55,553 nucleotides of DNA from Lamprobacter modestohalophilus (GCF_016583905.1 NZ_NRRY01000032.1:1-55553); one strand, 5' to 3'; positions 1 to 8,268 are shown, counted from the first letter of the stretch. Made by a program: numbers and translations. Notes: generated by a model not told the origin, from the sequence alone.

Positions 1-135
1 GCAAGAAAGACAATCTGTTTCTCTAAACTTGAAAAGATGCATGACATTGTCATCGGCCTATTCATCAATCGCTACGAGTTTGGGCTAATAATTCAGTAGG
101 CAGCAGGTACATATCTATAACACTACCGGCTTCTG

Positions 136-197
136 TACACGCGTGTAGCCATCCTGCGGTTCTTTCATCCAATCCCCCAGCTTGCTACAGACGTGTA
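136..197. promoter_or_regulatory. Pair of TACAnnCGTGTA palindromes
   Basis: A perfect 12-bp palindrome, TACACGCGTGTA, lies at 136-147, and a near-copy, TACAGACGTGTA, lies at 186-197, fifty bases further on. Both sit in AT-richer DNA downstream of the minus-strand DUF2835 gene and before the left edge of the window. Two copies with fixed spacing resemble an operator pair for a gene outside the window, but no promoter is recognised and the role is inferred. Confidence 0.25.
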
Positions 198-211
198 GCA
201 CGCGCGTCAAT

Positions 212-433
212 TCAGCTTAAGCGCTGTATCGTCTCGAATTGTCCCGTCGGCGAAAAGCGCAATCGGAAGATACCGTGAACGCCATCACGTGTAACGACCT
301 GTCGCAGCGCCGTCGCCGGAAACACGACGCGCCGACCGTCGAGGCTCCAGGTATAGACCTGCTCGGCCCGGCCCTCATAGTGGCTCAGGCATGCCTCGGC
401 GGAAAGCTCGATGACGACATCGACGCTTGGCAT
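212..433 (-). CDS. DUF2835 family small protein
   Basis: This 73-residue protein matches the small DUF2835 family of gammaproteobacteria. It begins with a strand-rich segment (VDVVIELSAEACLSHY), followed by the conserved DGRRVVFPATALR, then VTRDGVHGIFRLRF and a short tail. The function of the family is unknown. The length agrees with the usual 70-75 residues, so the gene looks complete. It stands alone, convergent with nothing visible, and diverges from the chemotaxis receptor to its right. There is no signal peptide or membrane segment, so it is probably cytoplasmic. Confidence 0.8.
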   Translation of the reverse strand: MPSVDVVIELSAEACLSHYEGRAEQVYTWSLDGRRVVFPATALRQVVTRDGVHGIFRLRFSPTGQFETIQRLS

Positions 434-641
434 GTTCGTTGTACGTTTGTACCTTAGAAAGCTCGCTCAACAACGCAGAAATAATAGACTGCCTGAGCGG
501 CCGGCGCGAAATACATCGGCTGCTTGATCTACATCAGGCAGCCGTATTCAAGCCCGCCCCCATTTGAACGATGATTGTAGGAACGATCTCCGTCTTCAGG
601 AGGTCGCATGCCAGCTGCGTTGTCCGGGAGTAAAGAGCGCT

Positions 642-2372
642 ATGAAACTGACGATCAAGAGCCGCTTGGCCTTGCTGATCACCATCCTCCTTGCGTTGCT
701 ACTGGTCGTCGGCGGCCTCGGCTTCAACGGCATGCAATCGTCTAACCGCGCCCTTGAAGGCGTGTACGAGCAGAACCTCAAGCGCTCACAGGATCTGGCC
801 CGCATCGACGCGCTGGTCCGAAACATCATGATGCAGCTCTTCCTGGCCTCTCAGCATGCCCCCACCATCGCTGTCAGCGCGCTCCACGACCATCCCGTTT
901 CGATGCACTCTGATCTCATCAATGACAATCAGACCGAGCTCACCGGCATCTGGAACAGCTACCAAGAGGCCGTCAACAGCCCAGAAGGCGAAGGCCTCGC
1001 CGAACAGTTCGACACCCTCTACCAAAAGCTTATCTATAACGCCGTAGACCCAGCCGTAGAGCTCTATCTCGTCGGTGAGTACCCGGGGGCAGATTTTGTC
1101 GTCTTCATCGAAGGGTTACCTGTCTATGAACAGGTGAGCGCGACCCTCAAGGAGATGGTTGAGCTTGAGCACCAGACAGCCCAGGCCGCGTTTCAGAGTG
1201 CCGAGGCCAATGCGCTGTTCATGCGCAATCTCATGATCGGCACTGTGGTCGTCGCGATACTCCTAGGCGCCCTACTCGGCTGGCAGATCGTCTTGCGCAT
1301 CACGCGGCCGCTCGCGAACGCGCGCCAGGTATTCAACGAGATGTCCCGTGGCAACCTGACCAACCGCATCGAAGCCCGAGGTAACGATGAAGTCGGCCAG
1401 ATGATGTTAGCGCTCGCGGATACCCAAGATAAGCTGCGCGATCTCATCATCAACATTCAGGGCTCGGTCGAGTCGATCTCAACCGCCGCCACCCAAATCT
1501 CGACCGGCAACACCGACCTCTCACAGCGCACCGAGGAGCAGGCCTCTAGCCTGCAGGAAACCGCGAGCAGCATGGAGGAAGTGGCGTCAACGGTGAAGCA
1601 CAATACGGACAATACGGCGCAAGCAAACCAGCTTGCGAGCCAGGCGAGCACCTCGGCGGGCAGCGGCGGCGAAAAGGCCAAGCAGGCCGTTGGCAAGATG
1701 CACGAACTGTCAGAGAGTTCGGAAAAGATCAGCGGCATTATTTCGCTGATTGACGGCATCGCGTTCCAGACCAACATCCTGGCACTGAACGCCTCGGTGG
1801 AGGCAGCTCGGGCCGGTGAGCAAGGCCGTGGCTTTGCCGTGGTTGCCCAAGAGGTGCGCAATCTTGCTCAGCGCTCAGCCGATGCCGCCAAGCAGATTCA
1901 AGAATTGATCGAGCTCAATGGCGAGGTCGTTGAGCAGGGTCGCGTGCTGGTCGAGGCGGTTGGCGAGTCGATGAATGAGATCGTCACCCATAGCGCGAAG
2001 GTCTCGGAACTGATGGACGAGGTCAACCGGGCCTCCAATGAGCAAACGATGGCAATCGACCAGGTCAGCGTCGCGATCAGCCAAATGGACGAGGTGACCC
2101 AACAGAACGCCGCCTTGGTCGAGCAGACGGCAACCGCCTCATCGTCACTCGAAGAACAGTCCCGTGAGCTTGCGGATGCGGTATCCTTCTTCGACGTTGG
2201 CAAGACGGCGGCGGCATCGCCAAACATAGCCCTTCCCGCGGCGACCAAATCCGTCCCGAAACGAGAACCAGCCAAGCCCGCAGCGCTCGCGCCTCCGCCT
2301 AAGGCTCAGCCTGCCCCCAAGAAGCAGCCTGAGCCCGTCACCCACAGCGAAGATGACTGGGAAAGCTTTTGA
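642..2372 (+). CDS. Methyl-accepting chemotaxis protein
   Basis: A transmembrane chemoreceptor that signals to CheA/CheW. The frame is open from 564, but the ATG at 642 is preferred: it follows GGGAG and starts directly with a typical receptor N-terminus (MKLTIKSRLALL). The 576-residue protein has TM1 at about 9-29, a short periplasmic helical sensor region, TM2 at about 195-217, a HAMP domain, and a methylation/signalling coiled coil. The conserved hairpin tip (IAFQTNILALNASVEAARAGE onward) lies at about 373-411. A Pro/Ala/Lys-rich linker leads to a C-terminal DDWESF, which resembles the xWxxF docking site for CheR and CheB in Tsr/Tar. The ligand cannot be inferred, and no che gene is nearby. 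Confidence 0.95.
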   Translation: MKLTIKSRLALLITILLALLLVVGGLGFNGMQSSNRALEGVYEQNLKRSQDLARIDALVRNIMMQLFLASQHAPTIAVSALHDHPVSMHSDLINDNQTELTGIWNSYQEAVNSPEGEGLAEQFDTLYQKLIYNAVDPAVELYLVGEYPGADFVVFIEGLPVYEQVSATLKEMVELEHQTAQAAFQSAEANALFMRNLMIGTVVVAILLGALLGWQIVLRITRPLANARQVFNEMSRGNLTNRIEARGNDEVGQMMLALADTQDKLRDLIINIQGSVESISTAATQISTGNTDLSQRTEEQASSLQETASSMEEVASTVKHNTDNTAQANQLASQASTSAGSGGEKAKQAVGKMHELSESSEKISGIISLIDGIAFQTNILALNASVEAARAGEQGRGFAVVAQEVRNLAQRSADAAKQIQELIELNGEVVEQGRVLVEAVGESMNEIVTHSAKVSELMDEVNRASNEQTMAIDQVSVAISQMDEVTQQNAALVEQTATASSSLEEQSRELADAVSFFDVGKTAAASPNIALPAATKSVPKREPAKPAALAPPPKAQPAPKKQPEPVTHSEDDWESF

Positions 2373-2375
2373 TGT

Positions 2376-2396
2376 AACCTGACCCACCCTCAGGTT
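2376..2396 (+). terminator. Small hairpin after the chemoreceptor
   Basis: AACCTGA and TCAGGTT form 7-bp arms around a 7-base loop four bases after the stop codon. No U-tract follows, so it may only be an attenuating or mRNA-stabilising hairpin. It sits just before the ribosome binding site of the next gene. Confidence 0.3.
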
Positions 2397-2421
2397 CTCA
2401 ATCTGCATTGAGGATCAAACC

Positions 2422-3159
2422 GTGATCACCACGACCGCTGCCAGCCCCCTCACCTCGATTGCCTATGTAGGTAAAGCGGCTAATGGCGGCGCTGCCAGTT
2501 CGCCGGCCGCATGGCGCCCAAGCGTCGAGGCCGCCAAAACGGAGGCTGGGCCAGGTCAGCCCGAACGGAGCGCAGGAGAAGGTACGCGCGCCCGGGTCTC
2601 TGAAGGCGACGCCAGCAGAAATGCGCAAAACAACGCCCTCGCCGAGGAGCTTACGCCGCAAGAACTGCGCATCCTCGACCAGCTCAAGCAGACCGATCGC
2701 GAAGTCCGGCAGCACGAACTCGCCCATCAAGTTGCGGGCGGTGCTTATACCGGGAGCGCCCAGTTCCAGTATGAGATCGGCCCTGATGGCCAACGCTATG
2801 CCGTGGCCGGCGAAGTATCGGTCGACTACGGGCCCGTCACCGGTGACCCTCGGGCCACCATCGAGAAGATGAATGTCGTGATCAGCGCCGCGCTCGCGCC
2901 CGCAGAGCCTTCACCGACCGATTACAAGGTCGCTGCTCGCGCGCGACAATACCTGCTGATGGCCCAGCTCGAACTCAGCCAACAGCAAACGCAAACGGGC
3001 GCCACCAATTTCATCGCTGAGGATGCTGCCGCCAACGATGACGAGACCACCGATGCCCAACTGGGCCGAGATCGACGGGTCGAGGAATACAGCCGCATAG
3101 CGGCAACCACTGGCACCAGCGCCGAGACTGCGCAGGCGAGCTTACGCAGCGTCGCCTGA
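2422..3159 (+). CDS. SprA-related putative metalloprotease
   Basis: A 245-residue protein of the SprA-related family (often labelled putative metalloprotease). The start is GTG with an AGGA ribosome binding site seven bases upstream. The first roughly 80 residues are a low-complexity Ala/Gly/Ser segment. The conserved domain follows and contains an HExxH motif (HELAH, residues 98-102) within DREVRQHELAHQ. Next come GGAYTGSAQFQYEIGPDG, YAVAGEVSVDYGPV and DPRATIEKM, all typical of the family. No signal peptide is evident. HExxH suggests a zinc protease, but the substrate is unknown. It lies 49 bp after the chemoreceptor and converges on the ZipA-like gene. Confidence 0.8.
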   Translation: MITTTAASPLTSIAYVGKAANGGAASSPAAWRPSVEAAKTEAGPGQPERSAGEGTRARVSEGDASRNAQNNALAEELTPQELRILDQLKQTDREVRQHELAHQVAGGAYTGSAQFQYEIGPDGQRYAVAGEVSVDYGPVTGDPRATIEKMNVVISAALAPAEPSPTDYKVAARARQYLLMAQLELSQQQTQTGATNFIAEDAAANDDETTDAQLGRDRRVEEYSRIAATTGTSAETAQASLRSVA

Positions 3160-3232
3160 GGAAGACTGATCTCGCCGCATCCATAGACGCCCGGGCCGAG
3201 TCCCCAGACGCCTGAGCAGAGCCTTCCGCAGA

Positions 3233-3832
3233 TCAATCGGCATCGGGGTGGAGTCCCGCCAGGGTCTCCTCCGTCACTGGATTGCGCTCGACATCCAAGA
3301 TGCGCCCACCAATATCTGCAGCCCGCCGCGTGAAGGCGATCATCGTGTCGGGGCTGCGCGACAGGCTGCGCGAATTGATAAACTTGATCAAGATAGAAAC
3401 GCCCTGCACCGGCGGGTGCTCACCGTCATCGAGGTGCAATGGCGGCAAGGTTCCAGGGGATGAGGCGTTTGCAACGGTCAGCGGATAGCCCTCAGGTCCC
3501 GGGGGAATATGGTAGATACCGAGTGCTGCCTCGTAGAAGGCCTTGGTCTCCTTGAGCAGCTGACCAAGCGCTCGGTTCGTCTCAGGCCCCGGTTCATCGA
3601 ACACGACGAAAAGATAGCGCTGAGTCTTGTCTGCTAGCTTCTTTTTGCCCCGCTCACGGGATTGGGCCGGATCGGATTCGGCCGAAGCCGCCCGCTCAGG
3701 CGGCGCATCCGTCTCCGTCGCATCGCTTTCGTCTTTTTGTCTGAGGATTGAAAGGTAGAAGATCGCCAGTGCACCCAACCCTAGAATTAAGGCTGCAGCA
3801 GCCAGCAAAATGGCAAGGCTAGAGTTATTCAT
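3233..3832 (-). CDS. ZipA-like protein with FtsZ-binding-type domain
   Basis: A 199-residue protein with an N-terminal membrane anchor (about residues 6-28), a charged Glu/Asp/Lys linker, and a C-terminal domain that reads like the ZipA FtsZ-binding fold. Seen in order: GIYHIP, PLTVANASSPGTL, VQGVSILIKF, DTMIAFTRRAADIGGRILD and a closing PVTEETL. These correspond to ZipA's IYHR, LFSLANMVKPGTF, PGVTIFMQ and LMLQSAQHIADEVGGVVLD. The frame is open to 3937, but the ATG at 3832 follows GAGGA by seven bases and starts the membrane segment. The canonical zipA is elsewhere in this window (43933-44889), so this is a second, divergent copy. FtsZ binding is an inference. Confidence 0.7.
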   Translation of the reverse strand: MNNSSLAILLAAAALILGLGALAIFYLSILRQKDESDATETDAPPERAASAESDPAQSRERGKKKLADKTQRYLFVVFDEPGPETNRALGQLLKETKAFYEAALGIYHIPPGPEGYPLTVANASSPGTLPPLHLDDGEHPPVQGVSILIKFINSRSLSRSPDTMIAFTRRAADIGGRILDVERNPVTEETLAGLHPDAD

Positions 3833-3961
3833 CGGCTGTTCCTCGACGGCTGAGGTAGTGTCGCAGAAACACGCCCCTTCTTCCATCAAGGTTATACCGC
3901 GAAACCGGCATTTAAGCTTGCATGGGTGATTGACCATCCATTCTGGCTAGGGGCGGGCAAG

Positions 3962-4092
3962 TACTTCATCGTTCGCGGTAGCGACACAGTTGCTATTTTA
4001 TCGCAAAACAGGCGCTTTACCGTTCAGGATATCGACGTACTTTGCGGTTTACCCTAAAACAGGCGCTTCATCGTTCGGGGTGGCGACACATT
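3962..4092 (+). repeat. Three degenerate copies of a dispersed repeat
   Basis: Three imperfect direct copies of a motif related to AACAGGCGCTTCATCGTTCG followed by GGGTGGCGACA begin near 3963, 4006 and 4053. The last copy ends exactly at the ATG of the acetyltransferase gene. A further copy precedes the signal sequence of the carbonic-anhydrase-like gene (41256-41301). The last copy is open in frame with the acetyltransferase and would encode TLKQALHRSGWRH if translated. Confidence 0.6.
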
Positions 4093-5073
4093 ATGTCCAT
4101 TAGGCGGCCCGCGCTCTCCGGCCAAGCACGAGATGGCGCAACATTGATCCGATGTCCTGCGCCCTGGCGGGTCAATGCACTCAGGCTACTCGCCGCGGCG
4201 GATGAACCGAGCAGCCTCGCGGAACTGGCAGAGGCCATCGATACGGTCGCGCAGCAGCCAGAGGCAGACTGGAGCAGCCTGCTGATCATCCCTGCAAGCG
4301 ATGGCCCGGCTGCGGCGGTCTGGGTTCAGCCGCAGCCAGGCAACACCGCTCGGCTCTGGCTGCCTGCCGACCGCTCCCAGTGGGCTGCGATCCTGTTGCG
4401 TGGCGCCCAGCAATGGGCTGACAGCCAGGGTCTCACCATCGTCCAAGCGGTGGTCGACAGCGCTGATGAAGACGCAGCAGTATTACTGCGAGAGAACGGC
4501 TTCCCGCTCTTAGTCGACCTGCTTTACATGCAGGCCCAGACAAGACGACACAGCAGCCAGGGCGACCCGACACCAAGCACAAGGACACCAAGCACAAGGA
4601 CACCAAGCACAAGACCAGAGGCCACGATCGAATCCATCGGTCAGCTGCCCTCAGCGCGGCTGCTGTCGCTCATGACGCGCATCGAAGGCGGCTCTCTCGA
4701 TTGCCCAGGCCTGCATGGCGTCCTCTCCCCCCTGCAGGCTATCGAGGGCTTTCAGCGGCAGGGACAATTCACACCTGAGCATTGGTGTATCCTGCGCTTC
4801 AAGGGAGAAGACGCAGGCCTGTTGCTCTTGGCACCGCATCCGCAGACGCCCTGCTGGGAGCTGATCTACATGGGCATCGTCCCTGCATGGCGCGGCCATG
4901 GATTAGGCCGACTGCTGGTTGCAGAGGCAATGAGCCGCGCCGGCAAGAACAGCGCTGAACTCGTGCTCTTGTCCGTGGATGTCCGTAACCAGCCGGCGTG
5001 CAGAATCTACGAAGAAACGGGTTTCCGTGTCTACGCCAAGCGCAGCCTCTATGCCTGGACTCCTAGCGGCTAG
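4093..5073 (+). CDS. GNAT family N-acetyltransferase
   Basis: A 326-residue protein whose C-terminal third is a GNAT domain. The acetyl-CoA pyrophosphate loop reads WRGHGLGRLLVAEA (core about 267-272), followed by LLSVDVRNQPACRIYEETGF, the usual motif B region. The N-terminal half may be a second, degenerate GNAT-like fold, giving a two-domain layout like mycothiol-synthase-type proteins. A linker holds three exact 15-bp repeats encoding TPSTR. The frame stays open to 4042 through a dispersed repeat, and I place the start at the ATG at 4093 just after it. The substrate is unknown. It converges on the acetolactate decarboxylase gene. Confidence 0.85.
   Translation: MSIRRPALSGQARDGATLIRCPAPWRVNALRLLAAADEPSSLAELAEAIDTVAQQPEADWSSLLIIPASDGPAAAVWVQPQPGNTARLWLPADRSQWAAILLRGAQQWADSQGLTIVQAVVDSADEDAAVLLRENGFPLLVDLLYMQAQTRRHSSQGDPTPSTRTPSTRTPSTRPEATIESIGQLPSARLLSLMTRIEGGSLDCPGLHGVLSPLQAIEGFQRQGQFTPEHWCILRFKGEDAGLLLLAPHPQTPCWELIYMGIVPAWRGHGLGRLLVAEAMSRAGKNSAELVLLSVDVRNQPACRIYEETGFRVYAKRSLYAWTPSG
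4570..4614 (+). repeat. 15-bp tandem repeat in the acetyltransferase linker
   Basis: Three near-perfect copies of ACACCAAGCACAAGG encode a repeated TPSTR peptide in the linker before the C-terminal GNAT domain. The unit is a multiple of three, so copy-number change would alter linker length without breaking the frame. Confidence 0.85.
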
Positions 5074-5117
5074 GGAATCTTGCAACAGTCAGCCTATACG
5101 TTGCAGCTAGCGACTGA

Positions 5118-5939
5118 TCAGTGTTCGCGACTGGCTCTGTCCTGCTCCACACTGTAGAGCTCCGCGCTGCGGTCGCTGTCGAGATTGGCGTCCAGATAAT
5201 CAGCGATCGCGGGCAATGCGATTTCCCAGCCGCGGGTGTGATCCAGCTCGACCTCGGCATGTTGCAAGCTGAAGCCGAGAACGTGGCCGCCATGAGCGCG
5301 ATCAGCCGAAAGAAAATGCAGGTGAAAGCCCGGCACATTGATGCCAGCGCAGAAGCTGGGGCACCAGAAGCCGATGAGGGTGCCATCAATATCTTGCTGG
5401 TCGAACAGCACTTGCTCGCGCGCCACTTCCGCGAGCGGGGCATAGGGCCTTTGCTGGCGCGGCACACTGCGATACCGAATCTGGGCAAAGCGCCCCACAG
5501 CCTTGATCGCGTAGATCATGTTCCGGCTCGGAAAGCGCTGCTCGAGCTGAGCTTCGAAGGCCTTGAGATCGAGCGGCTCGCTCAACACGAACGCCTGATC
5601 TGGCGCAAATTCAGTCACGGCCATGAACGGCGTTCCGGTCTCGGGCGGCATCGTCCTGACTTGCCCATCGCTCGCGGCCTGGTAGACCACGCCATCAAGC
5701 GCGATCAACTCGCCATCGAGGGCAGCAAAGGTGCCAAGACCGAAGCCGCCGTGCTTGAGCAGGTCGCCAACGGTAGCAGCGCTGTCGTAGACACCGGCGA
5801 GCAGGGCGTCGATGGTCGAGACCTGATAGAGCACCTCATCGCGTCGCTCCTCGGCCAACAGACTGCTGGCGAACAGCGTGGAGATCAAGACAGCGGCGAT
5901 GCGCAAGCGCAGCAAACGGGAGGCTTTGTTCAGATTCAT
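5118..5939 (-). CDS. Exported alpha-acetolactate decarboxylase
   Basis: Catalyses decarboxylation of (S)-2-acetolactate to (R)-acetoin (EC 4.1.1.5). The 273-residue protein shows the family blocks LYQVSTIDALLAGVYD, GDLLKHGGFGLGTFAALDGEL and the zinc site HLHFLSADRAHGGH. His206, His208 and His219 match the spacing of the three zinc ligands in the Brevibacillus enzyme. The first roughly 29 residues form a clear Sec signal peptide (RLRIAAVLISTLFASSLLA), so the enzyme is predicted to be periplasmic or secreted. No acetolactate synthase or butanediol dehydrogenase gene is adjacent. The substrate would have to cross the inner membrane, so the physiological role is unclear. Confidence 0.92.
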   Translation of the reverse strand: MNLNKASRLLRLRIAAVLISTLFASSLLAEERRDEVLYQVSTIDALLAGVYDSAATVGDLLKHGGFGLGTFAALDGELIALDGVVYQAASDGQVRTMPPETGTPFMAVTEFAPDQAFVLSEPLDLKAFEAQLEQRFPSRNMIYAIKAVGRFAQIRYRSVPRQQRPYAPLAEVAREQVLFDQQDIDGTLIGFWCPSFCAGINVPGFHLHFLSADRAHGGHVLGFSLQHAEVELDHTRGWEIALPAIADYLDANLDSDRSAELYSVEQDRASREH

Positions 5940-6247
5940 GACTGTCTCGCAGAGGCACTAAGGAATCGATATCGATACAACGTCGGGCCGAGTGTTGGGT
6001 GTGCGGCCTCGACATGAGGTCGCGTGTGTTGTGACTTGGCAAGAAGAGGCTCGCGCAGAGACGCAGCGGCGCAAAGGAAGAAAGGGCAATGTTGTCCGTG
6101 GTCGGAGTGCGCACTGCTTGGTTCGACGTCTTGACCGCTGGCGAGAGGCCATAGTCTCGCACAGAAGCGCCTGCACACTGATCACAACCAGAATTCGCCC
6201 TATACTCGGCCACCCTAGGCTAACCACAATCGAAGAGACTGATCACA
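5940..6247. repeat. Intergenic region with CGCAGAG-type repeat
   Basis: This 308-base gap holds no gene. Near 6045-6090 it contains a seven-base-periodic sequence (CGCAGAGACGCAGCGGCGCA, followed by purine-rich AAAGGAAGAAAGG). It belongs to the same style of dispersed repeat as the CCGCAGATTACGCAGAT element at 9817-9962. The queF promoter must lie in its right part, but I see no clear -35/-10 pair and no preQ1 riboswitch. Confidence 0.45.
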
Positions 6248-6637
6248 ATGGCGACCAGCCCCAGCCAAGCACTGGAGACCTTCCCCAACCCACAGCCCGA
6301 GCGCGACTACACGATCCGCATCCGTGTTCCCGAGTTCACCTGCCTGTGCCCAAAAACCGGCCAACCAGATTTTGCCGAGCTCACCCTGGAATACGTGCCA
6401 GAGGCGACCTGCGTCGAGCTGAAATCATTGAAGCTCTACGTCTGGTCCTATCGTGACGAGGGTGGTTTCCATGAAGCCGTCACCAACCGCATCCTGACTG
6501 ACCTGGTGCAGGCCACCGAGCCGCGCTTCATGCGGCTGACCGCCGAGTTCAATGTCCGCGGCGGCATCTACACGACGGTCGTCGCCGAACATCGCGCGCC
6601 CCACTGGCAGGCACCGGCGGCCGTCGCACTGCCTTGA
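6248..6637 (+). CDS. queF: preQ0 reductase QueF (short type)
   Basis: NADPH-dependent 7-cyano-7-deazaguanine reductase (EC 1.7.1.13), which reduces the nitrile preQ0 to preQ1 in queuosine tRNA modification. The 129-residue length fits the unimodular (YkvM-type) subfamily. Visible signatures are [16 protein letters not shown], with the nucleophilic Cys at residue 34, then [18 protein letters not shown] with FHE, and the closing [19 protein letters not shown]. The gene is complete. It is followed after five bases by the FGGY kinase ATG, which suggests co-transcription without an obvious functional link. Confidence 0.95.
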   Translation: MATSPSQALETFPNPQPERDYTIRIRVPEFTCLCPKTGQPDFAELTLEYVPEATCVELKSLKLYVWSYRDEGGFHEAVTNRILTDLVQATEPRFMRLTAEFNVRGGIYTTVVAEHRAPHWQAPAAVALP

Positions 6638-6642
6638 CAGCG

Positions 6643-8070
6643 ATGGCTGACAGTCCCTGTTGGATCGGGCTTGATCTCGGCACCTCCGGCTGTCGCGCGA
6701 TGGCCATCGACCGCGCCGGCGAGCCGATCGCCCTCGCCAAGGCAGAGCTTCCTGCAATCCACGCGAACCGGGCAAACCAGGCAAACCAGGCGGACCAGGC
6801 AAGCCAGGCGAACGGTCGCGGCAACCAGACGAACAGCCGCGGCCCGGTTAGCGGCGCCATCGAACAGGACCCGGAGCACTGGTGGCGTGCCGTTATTGAG
6901 GTGCTGAGCCAGCTGAGCTGCGATCTCGGGCGCTATCGCCCGCAAAGGCTCTGCGTCGACGGCACATCGGCGACCCTGCTGCTCTGCACGCCCCAGGGCG
7001 AGCCACTGACCCCAGCGCTGATGTACAACGACGCGCGAGCCGTCGACGAGGCGCAGATCATCGCCGAGTACGCGCCCGAGGATTCGCCCGCTCGAGGACC
7101 AAGCGCATCACTCGCCAAGCTGCTGTCTCTGCGACGACAGCTCGGTCCAAACCAGCCCGCGCTCGCGCTGCACCAGGCAGACTGGATCAGCGGACGCCTG
7201 CGCGGCCGCTTCGGCGACAGCGATTGGAACAACGCCCTCAAGCTTGGCTTCGACCCACACCGACTGGCCTACCCACCCTGGCTCCTGGCGTTGGACCTAA
7301 ACCCCGTCGAGCTGCCGCGCTGCCATCCGCCTGGAGCCGATCTTGGTCCGGCGAGCGCGGAGGTCGCGGCGGCCACGGGGCTAGCGCCGACGCTGCGTAT
7401 CGCTGCCGGAACCACCGACAGTACCGCGGCGACACTGGCGGCCGGAGCTCGAGCACCGGGCGATGCGGTGACCAGTCTCGGCTCGACGCTGGTGCTGAAG
7501 CTGGTCTCAAAGCGTGCCGTCGCAGACGCCGCCTGTGGGGTGTATAGCCATCGGATTGGCCACCTCTGGCTCGTTGGCGGCGCCTCAAACAGCGGTGGCG
7601 CTGTGCTGAGACAGTCTTTCGACGATGCCCAGCTTCGGCGGCTGAGCGAGCGTATCGACCCAACGCGAGCGACCGGGCTCGATTACTATCCGCTGCCGCA
7701 TCGCGGCGAGCGCTTTCCGATCGCCGACCCCAGTCTCGCGCCGAGGATCACACCACGACCTGCCGAGGACAGCCTGTTCCTGGCCGGGCTCTTCGAAGGC
7801 ATCGCCCAGATCGAACGCGCAGGCTATCAGCGACTGCGTGAGCTCGGCGCTCCGGCACCAACGCGCATCCTGAGCTGCGGCGGTGGCGCCCAGAACCCGG
7901 TCTGGAGCGCCATCCGCAGTCGCGTCCTCGGCTTGCCGGTGGAATGCACGCGGCAGAAAGAGGCTGCTTACGGTGCAGCGCTGCTCGCGCGCGGCGACTG
8001 GGGCGCAGCCTTCGGACAAGACGAGAACGGCGAACTGTCAGGACGCCTGGCTGGCTGGCTGGCTGACTGA
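6643..8070 (+). CDS. FGGY-family carbohydrate kinase
   Basis: An ATP-dependent sugar or polyol kinase of the FGGY superfamily, 475 residues. Seen are the N-terminal phosphate motif IGLDLGTSGCRAMAID, the substrate-region block CVDGTSATLLL with MYNDARA, the central AGTTDSTAATLAAGA, and the C-terminal adenosine motif ILSCGGGAQNPVWSAI. The order of motifs is xylulokinase-like, but the substrate cannot be read. Residues about 40-58 are a repeated Asn/Gln/Ala stretch (NQANQADQASQ) absent from typical family members and encoded by a 9-bp tandem repeat. The ATG at 6643 is preferred over the TTG at 6634, which overlaps the queF stop. The stop codon lies inside a CTGA tetranucleotide run. Confidence 0.85.
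   Translation: MADSPCWIGLDLGTSGCRAMAIDRAGEPIALAKAELPAIHANRANQANQADQASQANGRGNQTNSRGPVSGAIEQDPEHWWRAVIEVLSQLSCDLGRYRPQRLCVDGTSATLLLCTPQGEPLTPALMYNDARAVDEAQIIAEYAPEDSPARGPSASLAKLLSLRRQLGPNQPALALHQADWISGRLRGRFGDSDWNNALKLGFDPHRLAYPPWLLALDLNPVELPRCHPPGADLGPASAEVAAATGLAPTLRIAAGTTDSTAATLAAGARAPGDAVTSLGSTLVLKLVSKRAVADAACGVYSHRIGHLWLVGGASNSGGAVLRQSFDDAQLRRLSERIDPTRATGLDYYPLPHRGERFPIADPSLAPRITPRPAEDSLFLAGLFEGIAQIERAGYQRLRELGAPAPTRILSCGGGAQNPVWSAIRSRVLGLPVECTRQKEAAYGAALLARGDWGAAFGQDENGELSGRLAGWLAD
6765..6812 (+). repeat. 9-bp tandem repeat inside the FGGY kinase
   Basis: About five degenerate copies of a 9-bp unit close to AACCAGGCA insert a Gln/Ala/Asn-rich loop near residue 50 of the kinase. The unit keeps the frame. 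The insertion lies between the first two strands of the actin-like fold, where a surface loop could be tolerated. Confidence 0.75.
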
Positions 8071-8163
8071 CTGACTGGCTTGGCCGCCTGGCCGCCAGGA
8101 CGACTAGCCGCTTGACGGCCTGGACGCCTGGACGCCTGGACGCCTGGACGCCTGGACGCTTGA
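8047..8163. repeat. CTGGCTGA and GCCTGGAC tandem repeats
   Basis: A run of tetranucleotides (CTGG x3 then CTGA x3) at 8048-8079 contains the stop codon of the FGGY kinase. About 40 bp later, five copies of the octamer GCCTGGAC occupy 8118-8157 before a degenerate sixth. No gene lies here. The repeats are simple-sequence tracts, not CRISPR-like, because there are no spacers. Confidence 0.85.
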
Positions 8164-8268
8164 CCAACGCCAGCATCCACTCACCGCATCTTTGGCACAA
8201 TGGACCGTTACCGGTAATCTCTAGGGCCCGACACCGGTCCTGACCCGTCCCGCGGAGTTGTCAACGCC

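Noticed and set aside
5940-6247. preQ1 riboswitch before queF
   Set aside because: No compact pseudoknot-like sequence with the expected aptamer pattern was seen; most of the region is a dispersed repeat.
8047-8163. Possible CRISPR array
   Set aside because: The repeats are 4-8 bp and directly adjacent with no unique spacers, so they are simple tandem repeats.
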